From Bisbaumannia sp015645095 (GTDB lineage Bacteria; Pseudomonadota; Gammaproteobacteria; Pseudomonadales; Halomonadaceae): a stretch of DNA of 64,000 nt. A model generated the notes under the pieces. The model was not told the origin of the DNA and made no database searches. It saw only the letters and a program-made list of their open reading frames with translations. The stretch lies in the NCBI GenBank assembly GCA_036871055.1, contig CP141893.1, forward strand, positions 434,001 through 498,000, written 5' to 3'. The translations under genes and the position numbers were made by a program. Position 1 is the first letter of the stretch. Each line of letters begins with the position of its first letter. Positions 41,657 to 49,763 of this stretch are shown one piece after another.

Positions 41657-42457
41657 TCAGGGCGCTTCGTTCAGTAGCCGGCGCAGCTCGCCGTGCCGCT
41701 CGGGGTGGGCCACCAGCAGGCTCTGCCACTCGGCGAGTGACGGCTCGCCGGCCAGGTCGCTGACCGCGCAGCCCGCCTCCCGGGCGATGACCAGGCCGGC
41801 GGCGATATCCCACAGATCGAGCCGGGCGCCCTGGGAGAAGAAAGCGTCGGCGCGGCCCAGGGCCACATAGGCCACCTCGAGGGCTGCCGAGCCGGGGACG
41901 CGTAGGCCCGCCACCCGTGGCATCAGGGCCGCGAGCTGGGCCAGGCTGGTCGCGCAGTCGCCCTTGGCGTGATAGGGCAGGCAGGTGGCGACCAGCATCT
42001 CGGTCAAGGGACGGGCCGGGGGCAGGGCGAGGGGGCGCTCATTCAGGAAGGCGCCTCGGCCGCGTACCGCCCAGAGCATCTCGTCTAGCAGTGGCTGGTA
42101 GACCACGCCATGGGTGAGGGTGTCGCCCTCGCGCACGGCGAGGGAGACCGAGAAGTGGGGCAGCCGGTGCAGGAAGTTATTGGTGCTATCCAGGGGATCG
42201 ATAATCACCGTGGGGCCCGTGCCCTCGGCGGGGCTGGCCCCCGTCTCCTCGCCGAGGAAACCTACCCCGGGGTGGGCCCGGCGGATGGTCTCGATAATGG
42301 CCCGCTCGGCGGCCCGGTCGTAGTGGGTCACGAAGTCCGAGGGGCCCTTGTGCTCGAGTGCGATGGGGCTGCCACCCTGGTAGCCCTCGCGAAGCAGCTC
42401 GCCGGCCGCCCGGGCGGCGAGCTTGAGGGTGTCGATCAGCGGAGTGGGGAGCGTCAT
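41657..42457 (-). CDS. Inositol monophosphatase-family phosphatase
   Basis: Mg-dependent phosphatase of 266 aa. Its motifs are FLGEETGASPAEG (GEET), VIIDPLDSTNNFLHRLPHFSVSLAV (the DPxDxTxNF metal site, with DS for the more usual DG), and GARLDLWDIAAGLVIAREAG (WDxAAG). The DSTNNF variant is shared with some CysQ-like and archaeal-type enzymes, so inositol phosphate may not be the substrate. It is the last gene of the ugp operon: its ATG overlaps the ugpC stop (ATGA). In this place many genomes have the glycerophosphodiesterase ugpQ; here a phosphatase may process the imported phosphate ester (inference). Confidence 0.88.
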   Translation of the reverse strand: MTLPTPLIDTLKLAARAAGELLREGYQGGSPIALEHKGPSDFVTHYDRAAERAIIETIRRAHPGVGFLGEETGASPAEGTGPTVIIDPLDSTNNFLHRLPHFSVSLAVREGDTLTHGVVYQPLLDEMLWAVRGRGAFLNERPLALPPARPLTEMLVATCLPYHAKGDCATSLAQLAALMPRVAGLRVPGSAALEVAYVALGRADAFFSQGARLDLWDIAAGLVIAREAGCAVSDLAGEPSLAEWQSLLVAHPERHGELRRLLNEAP

Positions 42458-43527
42458 GCGGCCGCCTGTCGGTTGGGGTCGTCGGTGCGCCGGCCGCTCT
42501 CCCGGTGGAAGGGGTGCAGGGCGTCCCGGGTGACGTAGAAGCGCAGCATCTCGCCCTCGGCCACCGGGGGCTGGCCGGCGGTGCGGATCACCGTGGGCTG
42601 GTCGCTGCCGGCCAGCCGCACATAGAGGTGGCTCTCGGCGCCGGCGGCCTCGAACAGCTCCAGGGTGGCCTCCACCATCAGGTGCGGCGCCTCGGGGGCC
42701 TCCAGGCGCAGGTCATCGGGGCGAATGCCGATCAGGTCGGTGCCCTCGGGCAGGTCGCCGAGCAGGCCATTGCCTCGCTCGCGCAGGTACGCCAGGGGCA
42801 CCAGGTTCATCGCCGGCGAGCCGATAAAGGTGGCCACGAAGAGCGTGGCGGGCCGCGCATAGATCTCCATGGGCGTGCCCACCTGCTCGATGCGCCCGCC
42901 GTTGAGCACCACCAGGCGGTCGCCCAGGGTCATGGCCTCGAGCTGGTCGTGGGTGACGTAGAGGCTGGTGGTCTTGAGGCGGCGCTGGAGCTGCTTGATC
43001 TCCACCCGCATCTGCACCCGCAGCTTGGCATCGAGGTTGGAGAGCGGCTCGTCGAACAGGAAGGCGGCGGGCTCGCGCACCAGGGCGCGGCCCATGGCCA
43101 CCCGCTGGCGCTGGCCGCCGGAGAGCTGGCGCGGCTTGCGGGGCAGGAAGGCCTCGATCTCCAGCATCCGCGCCGCTTCCTCCACCCGGCGGCGAATCTC
43201 GTCGCCCTTGAAGCCGCGGTTCTTGAGGCCGTAGGCCAGGTTGTCGAACACCGTCATGTGCGGGTAGAGGGCGTAGTTCTGGAACACCATGGCGATATCA
43301 CGCTGGGCGGGCTCCAGCTCGTTGACTCGCCGCCCGCCGATCTCGAGTTGCCCCTCGCTGATGGTCTCGAGCCCCGCCACCATGCGCAGCAGGGTCGACT
43401 TGCCGCAGCCCGAGGGGCCCACCAGCACCACGAATTCGCCGTCGGCCACGGCCAGGTCGATGCCCTTCACCGCCTGAACGCCGCCGGCGTAGGTCTTCTT
43501 CAGGCCGGCCAGTTTGATGCTTGCCAT
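42454..43527 (-). CDS. ugpC: sn-Glycerol-3-phosphate ABC importer ATPase
   Basis: Cytoplasmic ATPase of 357 aa, MalK/UgpC type. Walker A is GPSGCGKST (about 38-46), the Q-loop MVFQNYALYPHMTV, signature LSGGQRQRVAMGRALVREP, Walker B FLFDEPLSNLDAKLR, H-loop YVTHDQLEAM. A C-terminal OB-fold (TOBE) domain with IGIRPDDLRLE follows and is typical for sugar/glycerol phosphate importers. Start 43527 follows GGAGAAATAAGC, 2 bp after the ugpE stop. Coupled to the phosphatase gene by a 4-bp overlap. Confidence 0.94.
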   Translation of the reverse strand: MASIKLAGLKKTYAGGVQAVKGIDLAVADGEFVVLVGPSGCGKSTLLRMVAGLETISEGQLEIGGRRVNELEPAQRDIAMVFQNYALYPHMTVFDNLAYGLKNRGFKGDEIRRRVEEAARMLEIEAFLPRKPRQLSGGQRQRVAMGRALVREPAAFLFDEPLSNLDAKLRVQMRVEIKQLQRRLKTTSLYVTHDQLEAMTLGDRLVVLNGGRIEQVGTPMEIYARPATLFVATFIGSPAMNLVPLAYLRERGNGLLGDLPEGTDLIGIRPDDLRLEAPEAPHLMVEATLELFEAAGAESHLYVRLAGSDQPTVIRTAGQPPVAEGEMLRFYVTRDALHPFHRESGRRTDDPNRQAAA

Positions 43528-43529
43528 GC

Positions 43530-44378
43530 TTATTTCTCCGTCTCGGTCAGGCCCTTCACGAACAGGCGCTGCATAAACAGGATCACCAGCACCGGGGGCA
43601 GGGCGGCCATCACCACCGCGGCCATGACCAGGTGCCATTGGGGGTCGCCATCGGCGGCGGTGGTCATGCGCTGGATGCCCATGACGATGGTGTAGTAGTC
43701 GGGGTCGGTGGTGATCAGCAGCGGCCAGAGGTACTGGTTCCAGCCGTAGATGAACATGATCACGAACAGCGCGGCGATATTGGTCACCGACAGGGGCAGC
43801 AGGATGTCCTTGAAGAACTTCAGGGGGCCGGCGCCATCCACCCGGGCGGCTTCCAATAGCTCCTCGGGCACCGTCATAAAGAACTGACGGAACAGGAAGG
43901 TGGCGGTGGCCGAGGCGATCAGCGGAATCGAGAGCCCGGCGAAGCTGTTGAGCATGCCGAGGTCCGCGACCACCTGGAAGGTGGGGATGATGCGCACCTC
44001 CACCGGCAGCATCAGGGTGACGAAGATCACCCAGAAGAAGAACAGCCGGAAGGGGAAGCGGAAGTAGACGATGGCGAAGGCCGAGAGCAGCGAGATGGAC
44101 AGCTTGCCGACGGTGATCGCCAGCGCCATCACCAGGCTGTTGACGAGCATCTGCCCGGCGGGGGGCGCCCCGGCCCGGGACAGGCCGCTCTCCCACATGG
44201 CCCGGTAGTTCTCCAGGGCATGGCCGCCCGGCACCAGCGGCAGGGTGCCGCGCAGGAACTCCCCCGGCCCCTGGGTGGAGGCGACGATGGCGATATAGAC
44301 GGGGAAGAGCACCAGGGCCACCCCGGCGATCAGGATCAGGTGGGCAACGAGGTGGCTCCAGGGTCGATGTTCGACCAT
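43530..44378 (-). CDS. ugpE: sn-Glycerol-3-phosphate ABC importer permease UgpE
   Basis: Inner-membrane permease of 282 aa with six spans. The EAA loop is EELLEAARVDGAGPLKFFKDILLPLS (about 172-197), and the UgpE-like GWNQYLWPLLITTDPDYYTIVMGIQRM follows. The N-terminal HLILIAGVALVLFPVYIAIVAST is the first helix. An insertion GLSRAGAPPAGQ near residue 65 is also usual for UgpE. 20 bp after ugpA, 2 bp before ugpC. Confidence 0.94.
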   Translation of the reverse strand: MVEHRPWSHLVAHLILIAGVALVLFPVYIAIVASTQGPGEFLRGTLPLVPGGHALENYRAMWESGLSRAGAPPAGQMLVNSLVMALAITVGKLSISLLSAFAIVYFRFPFRLFFFWVIFVTLMLPVEVRIIPTFQVVADLGMLNSFAGLSIPLIASATATFLFRQFFMTVPEELLEAARVDGAGPLKFFKDILLPLSVTNIAALFVIMFIYGWNQYLWPLLITTDPDYYTIVMGIQRMTTAADGDPQWHLVMAAVVMAALPPVLVILFMQRLFVKGLTETEK

Positions 44379-44398
44379 AGCTGAGGTTCCTTTCGGGA

Positions 44399-45283
44399 TC
44401 AGTAATTGACGCGCCGCTCGATATAGCGGAACTGCACCACGGTGAGGGCGATGACGATCGTCATCAGCACCACCGACTGGGCGGCGGAGCTGCCCAGGTT
44501 CATGCCCACGAAGCCATCGGCGTAGACCTTGTAGACCAGGATATTGGTCGCCTGGGAGGGCCCGCCCTGGGTGGTGGCGTGGATCACCCCGAAGGTGTCG
44601 AACATGGCGTAGACCACATTGACCACCATCAGGAAGAAGGTGGTGGGCGAGAGCAGCGGGAAGACGATGGTCCAGAAGCGCTTGAACGGGCTGGCGCCGT
44701 CGATGGCCGCCGCCTCGATCAGCGACTGGGGGATCGACTGCAGCCCGGCCAGGAAGAACAGGAAGTTGTAGGCGATCTGCTTCCAGGCGGCGGCGATGAT
44801 CACCAGCGCCATGGCATCGGCCCCGGAGGTGCGGTGGTTCCAGCGATAGCCGAGCATCTCGAGCAGATAGGGCACGATGCCGATGGAGGGGTTGAAGATA
44901 AACCACCAGAGCACCCCGGCGATGGCCGGAGCGATGGCGTAGGGCCACACCAGCAGGGTGGTGTAGGCGTTGCGCGAACGCAGCATGCGGTTGACGGTCA
45001 CCGCCAGCAGCAGCGCCATCGACATCGACAGCAGGGTGGTGCCCAGGGCGAAGATGGCCGTGACTGAGAGGGCGTTGAGGTAGTAGGGGTCGGCGAACAG
45101 CCGCGCGAAGTTCTCCAGGCCGACGAAGGTGGTGTTAAGGCCGAAGGCGTCTTCCCGCAGCAGCGACTGATAGAGGGCCTGGGCCGCCGGCCAGATAAAG
45201 AAGATCAGGGTCACGATCACCTGGGGCGCCAGCAGGGCATAGGGCAGCCAGCGCCCGGGAAAGGTCATGCGCTTGGTTTGCAT
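44399..45283 (-). CDS. ugpA: sn-Glycerol-3-phosphate ABC importer permease UgpA
   Basis: Inner-membrane permease of 294 aa. First helix YALLAPQVIVTLIFFIWPAAQALYQSL, then the UgpA-specific REDAFGLNTTFVGLENFARLFADPYYLNAL. The EAA loop is QSLIEAAAIDGASPFKRFWTIVFPLLSPT (about 198-226), followed by the late FDTFGVIHATTQGGPSQATNILVYKVY. Forms the channel with UgpE. Separated from ugpB by 61 bp that contain a hairpin. Confidence 0.94.
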   Translation of the reverse strand: MQTKRMTFPGRWLPYALLAPQVIVTLIFFIWPAAQALYQSLLREDAFGLNTTFVGLENFARLFADPYYLNALSVTAIFALGTTLLSMSMALLLAVTVNRMLRSRNAYTTLLVWPYAIAPAIAGVLWWFIFNPSIGIVPYLLEMLGYRWNHRTSGADAMALVIIAAAWKQIAYNFLFFLAGLQSIPQSLIEAAAIDGASPFKRFWTIVFPLLSPTTFFLMVVNVVYAMFDTFGVIHATTQGGPSQATNILVYKVYADGFVGMNLGSSAAQSVVLMTIVIALTVVQFRYIERRVNY

Positions 45284-45312
45284 CGGAAGGCTCGAAACGA
45301 CGGGAAACAGGC

Positions 45313-45344
45313 GCCCCCTTCGCGGGGAGGGAGCGCGAGGGGGC
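45313..45344 (-). promoter_or_regulatory. Intercistronic hairpin after ugpB
   Basis: GCCCCCTTCGC (45313-45323) pairs with GCGAGGGGGC (45335-45344) with one bulged T, right after the ugpB stop on the minus strand. No T run follows. Hairpins in this place are common in importer operons, where they protect the binding-protein message so that it outnumbers the permease message. Confidence 0.6.
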
Positions 45345-46664
45345 TTAGCGGTTGGCGGCTTCGAAGTCGCGCAGCAGGGCGTTGCCGCGGCGCACCGCGT
45401 CGGCGCTGGCCTGCTCGCCGTTCTTGCGGCCGCTCATCACCGCTTCCATCTCCTCGGAGATGAGGTCGCGGATCTGCACGAAGTTACCGAAGCGCAGCCC
45501 CTTGGAGTGCTCGGTGGGCGGGTTGAGGGTCATCTGGCGGATGGAGATATCGGTACCCGGGTTCTCGGCGTAGAAGCCCTGGGCCTCGCTCAGCTCCCAG
45601 GCGGCCTGGGTGATCGGCAGGTAGCCGGTGCGCTGGTGCCACTCGGCCTGCACCTCGGGCCGGGAGAGGTAGTCGAAGAAGGCGGCCACCGCGGCGTACT
45701 CGTCGTCGCTATGGCCCCGCATGGCCCAGAGGGTGGCGCCGCCGATGATGGAGTTCTGGGGCGCCCCCTCGGCCTCGGCGTAGTAGGGCAGCATGCCGTA
45801 GTCCACCGCGAAGTCGGCATTGGCCAGCACCCCGGCACGGGCCGCGGAGGAGCCGAAGAACATGGCACACTCGCCGGCATAGAACATCGGCGCGGCGTCA
45901 TCTCCCGGCCCCGGGCCGCCCCAGCGGAAGACCCCCTCGTCCTGCCACGCCTTGAGGTTGTCCCAGTGGCGGGCGACCAGGTCGTTGTCGAAGACCAGCT
46001 CGGTCTCGAAACCCGCGAAGCCGTTCTCCAGGGTGCCCAGGGGCGAATCGTGCATGGCGGAGAAGTTCTCCAGCATCACCCAGCTCGGCCAGGAGGTGGT
46101 GAAGCCGCAGTTGGCGGCGCCACTCTCGCGCAGCCGGCGGGAGTAGTCGGCCACCGCTTCCCAGGTCTCGGGGGCGCCGTCGAGGCCCGCCGCGGCGAAG
46201 GCGTCGCGGTTGATATAGAGGATCGGCGTGGAGGAGTTGAAGGGGAAGGAGAGCAGGTTGCCGTCGGTGTCGGTGTAGTAGCCCACCACCGCCGGCAGGA
46301 AGGCGTCCTGGTCGAGGGCACGGCCCTGCTCCGCCATCAGCTCATGGATGGGATAGATGGCCCCCTCGGCGGCCATCATGGTGCCGGTGCCCACCTCGAA
46401 GACCTGCAGGATGTGTGGCTGCTGGCCGGCGCGGAAGGCGGCGATGGCGCCGGTCATGGTCTCGGTGTAGTTGCCCCGGTAGCTGGGACGCACCCGGTAA
46501 TCGTCCTGGGCGGCGTTGAACTCCTCGGTGAGGTTCTCGAGGATCTCCCCGAGCTCGCCACCCATGGCGTGCCACCACTGCACCTCGACGGTGGCATGGG
46601 CGGATAGCGACAGGCTGGCGGCGGCGATACCGGCGGCCAGGCCTTTCAATGAACGTACGGACAT
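45345..46664 (-). CDS. ugpB: sn-Glycerol-3-phosphate-binding protein UgpB
   Basis: Periplasmic binding protein of 439 aa with a Sec signal peptide (LKGLAAGIAAASLSLSAHA, cleaved about residue 24). Mature start is TVEVQWWHAMGGELGEILENL. Diagnostic UgpB blocks are FSSxx-like SFPFNSSTPILYINRDAF, IIGGATLWAMRGH and LNPPTEHSKGLRFGNFVQIRDLI near the C-terminus. First gene of ugpBAEC plus phosphatase. In E. coli this operon is under PhoB control in phosphate starvation. The 197 bp upstream hold one PHO-box-like direct repeat (46791-46807), but it faces the other way. Confidence 0.95.
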   Translation of the reverse strand: MSVRSLKGLAAGIAAASLSLSAHATVEVQWWHAMGGELGEILENLTEEFNAAQDDYRVRPSYRGNYTETMTGAIAAFRAGQQPHILQVFEVGTGTMMAAEGAIYPIHELMAEQGRALDQDAFLPAVVGYYTDTDGNLLSFPFNSSTPILYINRDAFAAAGLDGAPETWEAVADYSRRLRESGAANCGFTTSWPSWVMLENFSAMHDSPLGTLENGFAGFETELVFDNDLVARHWDNLKAWQDEGVFRWGGPGPGDDAAPMFYAGECAMFFGSSAARAGVLANADFAVDYGMLPYYAEAEGAPQNSIIGGATLWAMRGHSDDEYAAVAAFFDYLSRPEVQAEWHQRTGYLPITQAAWELSEAQGFYAENPGTDISIRQMTLNPPTEHSKGLRFGNFVQIRDLISEEMEAVMSGRKNGEQASADAVRRGNALLRDFEAANR

Positions 46665-46790
46665 GAAGCGCTCCTTGCGTCAGCGGCGACCCGGGGGTCG
46701 GTCATCGAGATGAAACGTCGCCGACACTAGCGGCCCAAGATGACGCTGGCGTGGCAAGGCCGTGTCGCGGGGATGACGGTGCCATGAACG

Positions 46791-46807
46791 CCGTCACGCC
46801 GCTGTCA
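46791..46807 (+). promoter_or_regulatory. PHO-box-like direct repeat
   Basis: CCGTCA at 46791 and CTGTCA at 46802 are spaced 11 bases, the period of the PhoB half-sites (CTGTCAT-type). The spot lies between the divergent ugpB and HAD phosphatase genes and reads towards the phosphatase. No good -10 follows. Only the half-sites match; the AT-rich linker of the E. coli box is replaced by GC. Confidence 0.25.
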
Positions 46808-46861
46808 TGGGAAGGGCGCAGGCTACGGCCCACCTTGAACCCTGGGCCACTGGAGGATGCC

Positions 46862-47539
46862 ATGCGCCTCGCCCTCTTCGACCTCGACGATACCCTGCTG
46901 GACGGCGACTGCAGCGAGCTGTGGAACGCCTGGATGATCGAGCGCGGCTGGATCGCCGCCCCCGGCGAGTTCCTGGCACGCACCCAGGCCATGCAGGCCG
47001 CTTACCATGCCGGCCGCCTCAAGCTGGAGGAGTACCTGGCCCTGACTCTGTCGCCCCTGGCCGGGCGTCATATGGAGGAAGTGAGCGCCGAGGTGGCGGC
47101 CTTCGTGGCGGCGCGTATCGAGTCCCGGCTCTTCGCCCAGGGGCGTGCGCGGGTCGCCGAGCATCGCGCCCGGGGCGACCGCCTGCTGGTGGTCTCCGCC
47201 TCGTCGCGGCACCTGGTAGCGCCGGTGGCGGCGGCGCTGGGCATCGCGGAGGTGATCGCCGTGGAACCGGCCGTGGTGGACGGGCGCTATACCGGCGCCA
47301 CCACCGGGGTGCTCTCCTATCGCGGCGGCAAGGTGACCCGGCTGGAGGCCTGGCTGGCGGAGCAGGGGGGCGTCGCCAGCCACCTCAGCTTCTACTCCGA
47401 CTCCCATAACGACCTGCCGCTGCTCAGCCGGGTGGATCGCCCGGTGGCGGTCAATCCCGACCCGGTACTGGCCGAGGTGGCCCGCGCCGAGGGCTGGCCG
47501 CGGCTCGACTGGCGCGGTTCCATGGCGCTGACCGGTTAG
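46862..47539 (+). CDS. HAD-superfamily phosphatase, subfamily IB (SerB-like)
   Basis: A 225-aa cytoplasmic phosphatase. Motif I is FDLDDTLLDGDCSELW with nucleophile D7 and acid D9; motif II is LLVVSASSRHLVAP (about 100-113); motif IV is SFYSDSHNDLPLLSRVDRPVAVNPDP. The all-helical C1 cap between motifs I and II and the SDSHNDLPLL block are those of the HAD-IB hydrolases, including phosphoserine phosphatase-like and histidinol-phosphatase-type enzymes. GGAGG precedes ATG 46862. Divergent from ugpB; substrate unknown. Confidence 0.9.
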   Translation: MRLALFDLDDTLLDGDCSELWNAWMIERGWIAAPGEFLARTQAMQAAYHAGRLKLEEYLALTLSPLAGRHMEEVSAEVAAFVAARIESRLFAQGRARVAEHRARGDRLLVVSASSRHLVAPVAAALGIAEVIAVEPAVVDGRYTGATTGVLSYRGGKVTRLEAWLAEQGGVASHLSFYSDSHNDLPLLSRVDRPVAVNPDPVLAEVARAEGWPRLDWRGSMALTG

Positions 47540-47638
47540 CCGGATGAGAGGGTGGGGGCGTGGCAGGGTGGTGGCTACACTGTCTGCAAGGCGTCGCGCC
47601 AGGCGGTGCGACCGGACTCCCACCGAGGAGGCGTAGCC

Positions 47639-48937
47639 ATGGCGTCGTCCGACCTCCTGAACGAACTGTTCCACTACCCCCTCCTCGAGGCCATGCTGGG
47701 GCGTCGCGCGCGGCGCTTCGGCCTGGGCATGGAGCTGCCCTCGGGGCCGCTGGCCTACCGCTCCCGCCAGGCGCCACTGCCGCTCTCGGAACTGGAGCGC
47801 GACCTGCTGCTGCTCGCCGGCACCGGGGTCAGCGGCTGGAGCTTCGGGGTGCCCCACGGCCCCGACCGGCCCGACGAGCATGCCCACTACACCCTGCGCT
47901 ATGGCGGGCGCACCGCGCCCACCGCCGGGGGCTTCGGCACCCCGGCGCTGCTGTTCACCGATGACGACGGCATCCATTTCCTCAATACCCGGGACCTTCC
48001 TCCCGAGGGGATGCGCGAGTACCGGGGCGAGGACGATGTGGCGCGACTGCTGGCGCTGATGCGCGACCGGATCGAGACCCTCTCGCCCCAGCGCCTCGAT
48101 CTGCCGGCGGCGCCACCGCATATGCTCGAGCCCAACCTGTGGATGGCCAATGCGCCGGGCTCGACCCTGTTCATGCCCATCGGTGACGCCAGCGAACAGG
48201 TGCTGGCGCTGCTGGCCATGGCCATCGGCAACGGCAACACCCCCATGGATGACGAGCTCGGCCGTCCCGCCGGCGACCTGGCGCCCTTCCAGCGCAGCGG
48301 CCTGCTCCAGGAGGAGAAGCGCGTGCCCCTCTCGGTGCTGCAGCAGATGGCCTATGAGGGGAACTGCGCCGAACTGGCGATGATGGGCCATAACATGGTG
48401 CTGATGATGCAGGCCATGGGCCTCGGCGGCCTCTACTTCAATGGCCTCAATCGCTGGAGCCTCCTGGGCGCCTTCGCCGACCAGGGCATCGTCGGCGCCG
48501 GCTTTCGCTTCGTGCGCGACGCCCGCTGGACCCTGCCCAACCCGGTGGGGCTCGATGGCCGCTACGAGGCGCTCTGCCCGCCTTATTACCCGGACATGCG
48601 GGCGGCGGTGGCGGCCTTCGTGGACCGCAAGTTCGGCCCGGGCGGGGCCTATGACGCCACCACCCCGGGGCCCTGGCGGCGCAGCCGCGAGGTGAAGGGC
48701 GGGGTCACCCCCTATTCGGAGGAGTTCCAGGCCTGCCTGGGGGAAGTGGCCCAGTACATTCACGACAAGCACGGCAAGTTCCCCGGCGCCTTCACCACCA
48801 TCGTGCTACCGGGCTTCGTCCAGGCGGTGCACCTGGATACCGACTTCTACGATCGCCACTACCAACCCGGGGCCTACCTGGCGACCCATGCCGAGCACCT
48901 GAAGCGCTGGCATCCCGGCGAGCCGGGCAGCGCTTGA
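47639..48937 (+). CDS. Hypothetical 432-aa protein, possibly divergent nitroreductase fold
   Basis: I do not recognise this protein with certainty. The N-terminal MELPSGPLAYRSRQAPLPLSELERDLLLLAGTGVSGW resembles the start of SagB-like and nitroreductase-fold enzymes (substrate-helix start PLS/E...LL). HNMVLMMQAMGLGGLYFNGL is like the conserved mid-region where an active nitroreductase covers FMN. However the typical R-S-x-R FMN pocket is not evident. No signal peptide or membrane span, and no partner gene is close. ATG 47639 has GAGGAG upstream. Long conserved-looking stretches (NGNTPMDDELGRPAG; PYYPDMRAAVAAFVDRKFG) indicate a real, well-folded protein. Confidence 0.7.
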   Translation: MASSDLLNELFHYPLLEAMLGRRARRFGLGMELPSGPLAYRSRQAPLPLSELERDLLLLAGTGVSGWSFGVPHGPDRPDEHAHYTLRYGGRTAPTAGGFGTPALLFTDDDGIHFLNTRDLPPEGMREYRGEDDVARLLALMRDRIETLSPQRLDLPAAPPHMLEPNLWMANAPGSTLFMPIGDASEQVLALLAMAIGNGNTPMDDELGRPAGDLAPFQRSGLLQEEKRVPLSVLQQMAYEGNCAELAMMGHNMVLMMQAMGLGGLYFNGLNRWSLLGAFADQGIVGAGFRFVRDARWTLPNPVGLDGRYEALCPPYYPDMRAAVAAFVDRKFGPGGAYDATTPGPWRRSREVKGGVTPYSEEFQACLGEVAQYIHDKHGKFPGAFTTIVLPGFVQAVHLDTDFYDRHYQPGAYLATHAEHLKRWHPGEPGSA

Positions 48938-48997
48938 AGTCGGTGGCCCGGCCCCCCACCTTTAGGGTATCGCCCACTTTCCCACCCCGGAGTTGAG

Positions 48998-49672
48998 ATG
49001 ACTTCCACCGTACTGATCACCGGCGCCAATCGCGGCGTCGGCCTGGCCCTGGCCCGCCACTACCACGCTGCCGGCTGGGCGGTGATCGGCGTCTGCCGCA
49101 GCGGCGGCGAGGCGGCCGCCGAACTCGCCGAGATCGCCGAGACGCTGATCGAGGGCATCGACGTGACCCGCCCCGAGGACGTGACCCGGTTGCAGCGGGA
49201 GCTGGTGGGGCGCCGCCTGGACCTGCTGATCAACAACGCCGGCCTGCTCAAGGACGAGGCGCTCGGGGAGATCGACTTCGAATCGATCCGCGAACAGATG
49301 GAGATCAATGCCTATGCGCCACTGCGAGTCAGCGAGGCGCTGCTGGGCAACCTGGGCGAGGGCGCCAAGATCGCCAATATCACCAGCCGCATGGGCTCCA
49401 TCGCCGACAACGACTCCGGCGGCCGCTACGGCTATCGCGCCTCCAAGGCGGCCCTCAACGCCTTCGGCAAGTCCCTGGCGGTGGACCTCAAGCCCCGCGG
49501 CATCGCCGTGGCCCAGATCCACCCGGGCTACGTGAAGACCCGCATGGTCAACTTCGGTGGCCTGATCGATGCCGAGGAGGCCGCCGCCGGTATCGCCCAA
49601 CGCATCGAGGAGCTGACCCTGCGTACCAGCGGCGGCTTCTGGCATAGCAGCGGCGAGGCGCTGCCCTGGTAG
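48998..49672 (+). CDS. Short-chain dehydrogenase/reductase
   Basis: NAD(P)-dependent SDR of 224 aa. Cofactor motif TGANRGVG is at 8-15, LLINNAGLL at about 77, the catalytic Ser in NITSRMGS and the YxxxK pair in YGYRASKAALNAFGKSLAVDL. The short C-terminal part after PGYVKTRM lacks an added substrate loop. This is close to the small CsgA-like or YwfD-like reductases; substrate unknown. A HPGYVKT-type tail is usual for that group. It stands between two unrelated genes in the same direction, with RBS CCGGAG-like before the ATG. Confidence 0.92.
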   Translation: MTSTVLITGANRGVGLALARHYHAAGWAVIGVCRSGGEAAAELAEIAETLIEGIDVTRPEDVTRLQRELVGRRLDLLINNAGLLKDEALGEIDFESIREQMEINAYAPLRVSEALLGNLGEGAKIANITSRMGSIADNDSGGRYGYRASKAALNAFGKSLAVDLKPRGIAVAQIHPGYVKTRMVNFGGLIDAEEAAAGIAQRIEELTLRTSGGFWHSSGEALPW

Positions 49673-49763
49673 AGGCACTGGCTCGGGGTGGCCCGCCCAA
49701 GGTCGCCTGGGCCGCTACCGTCATCCGCGCTAGGCTCTCCCTGGACTCGATAAGGAGACAGGG

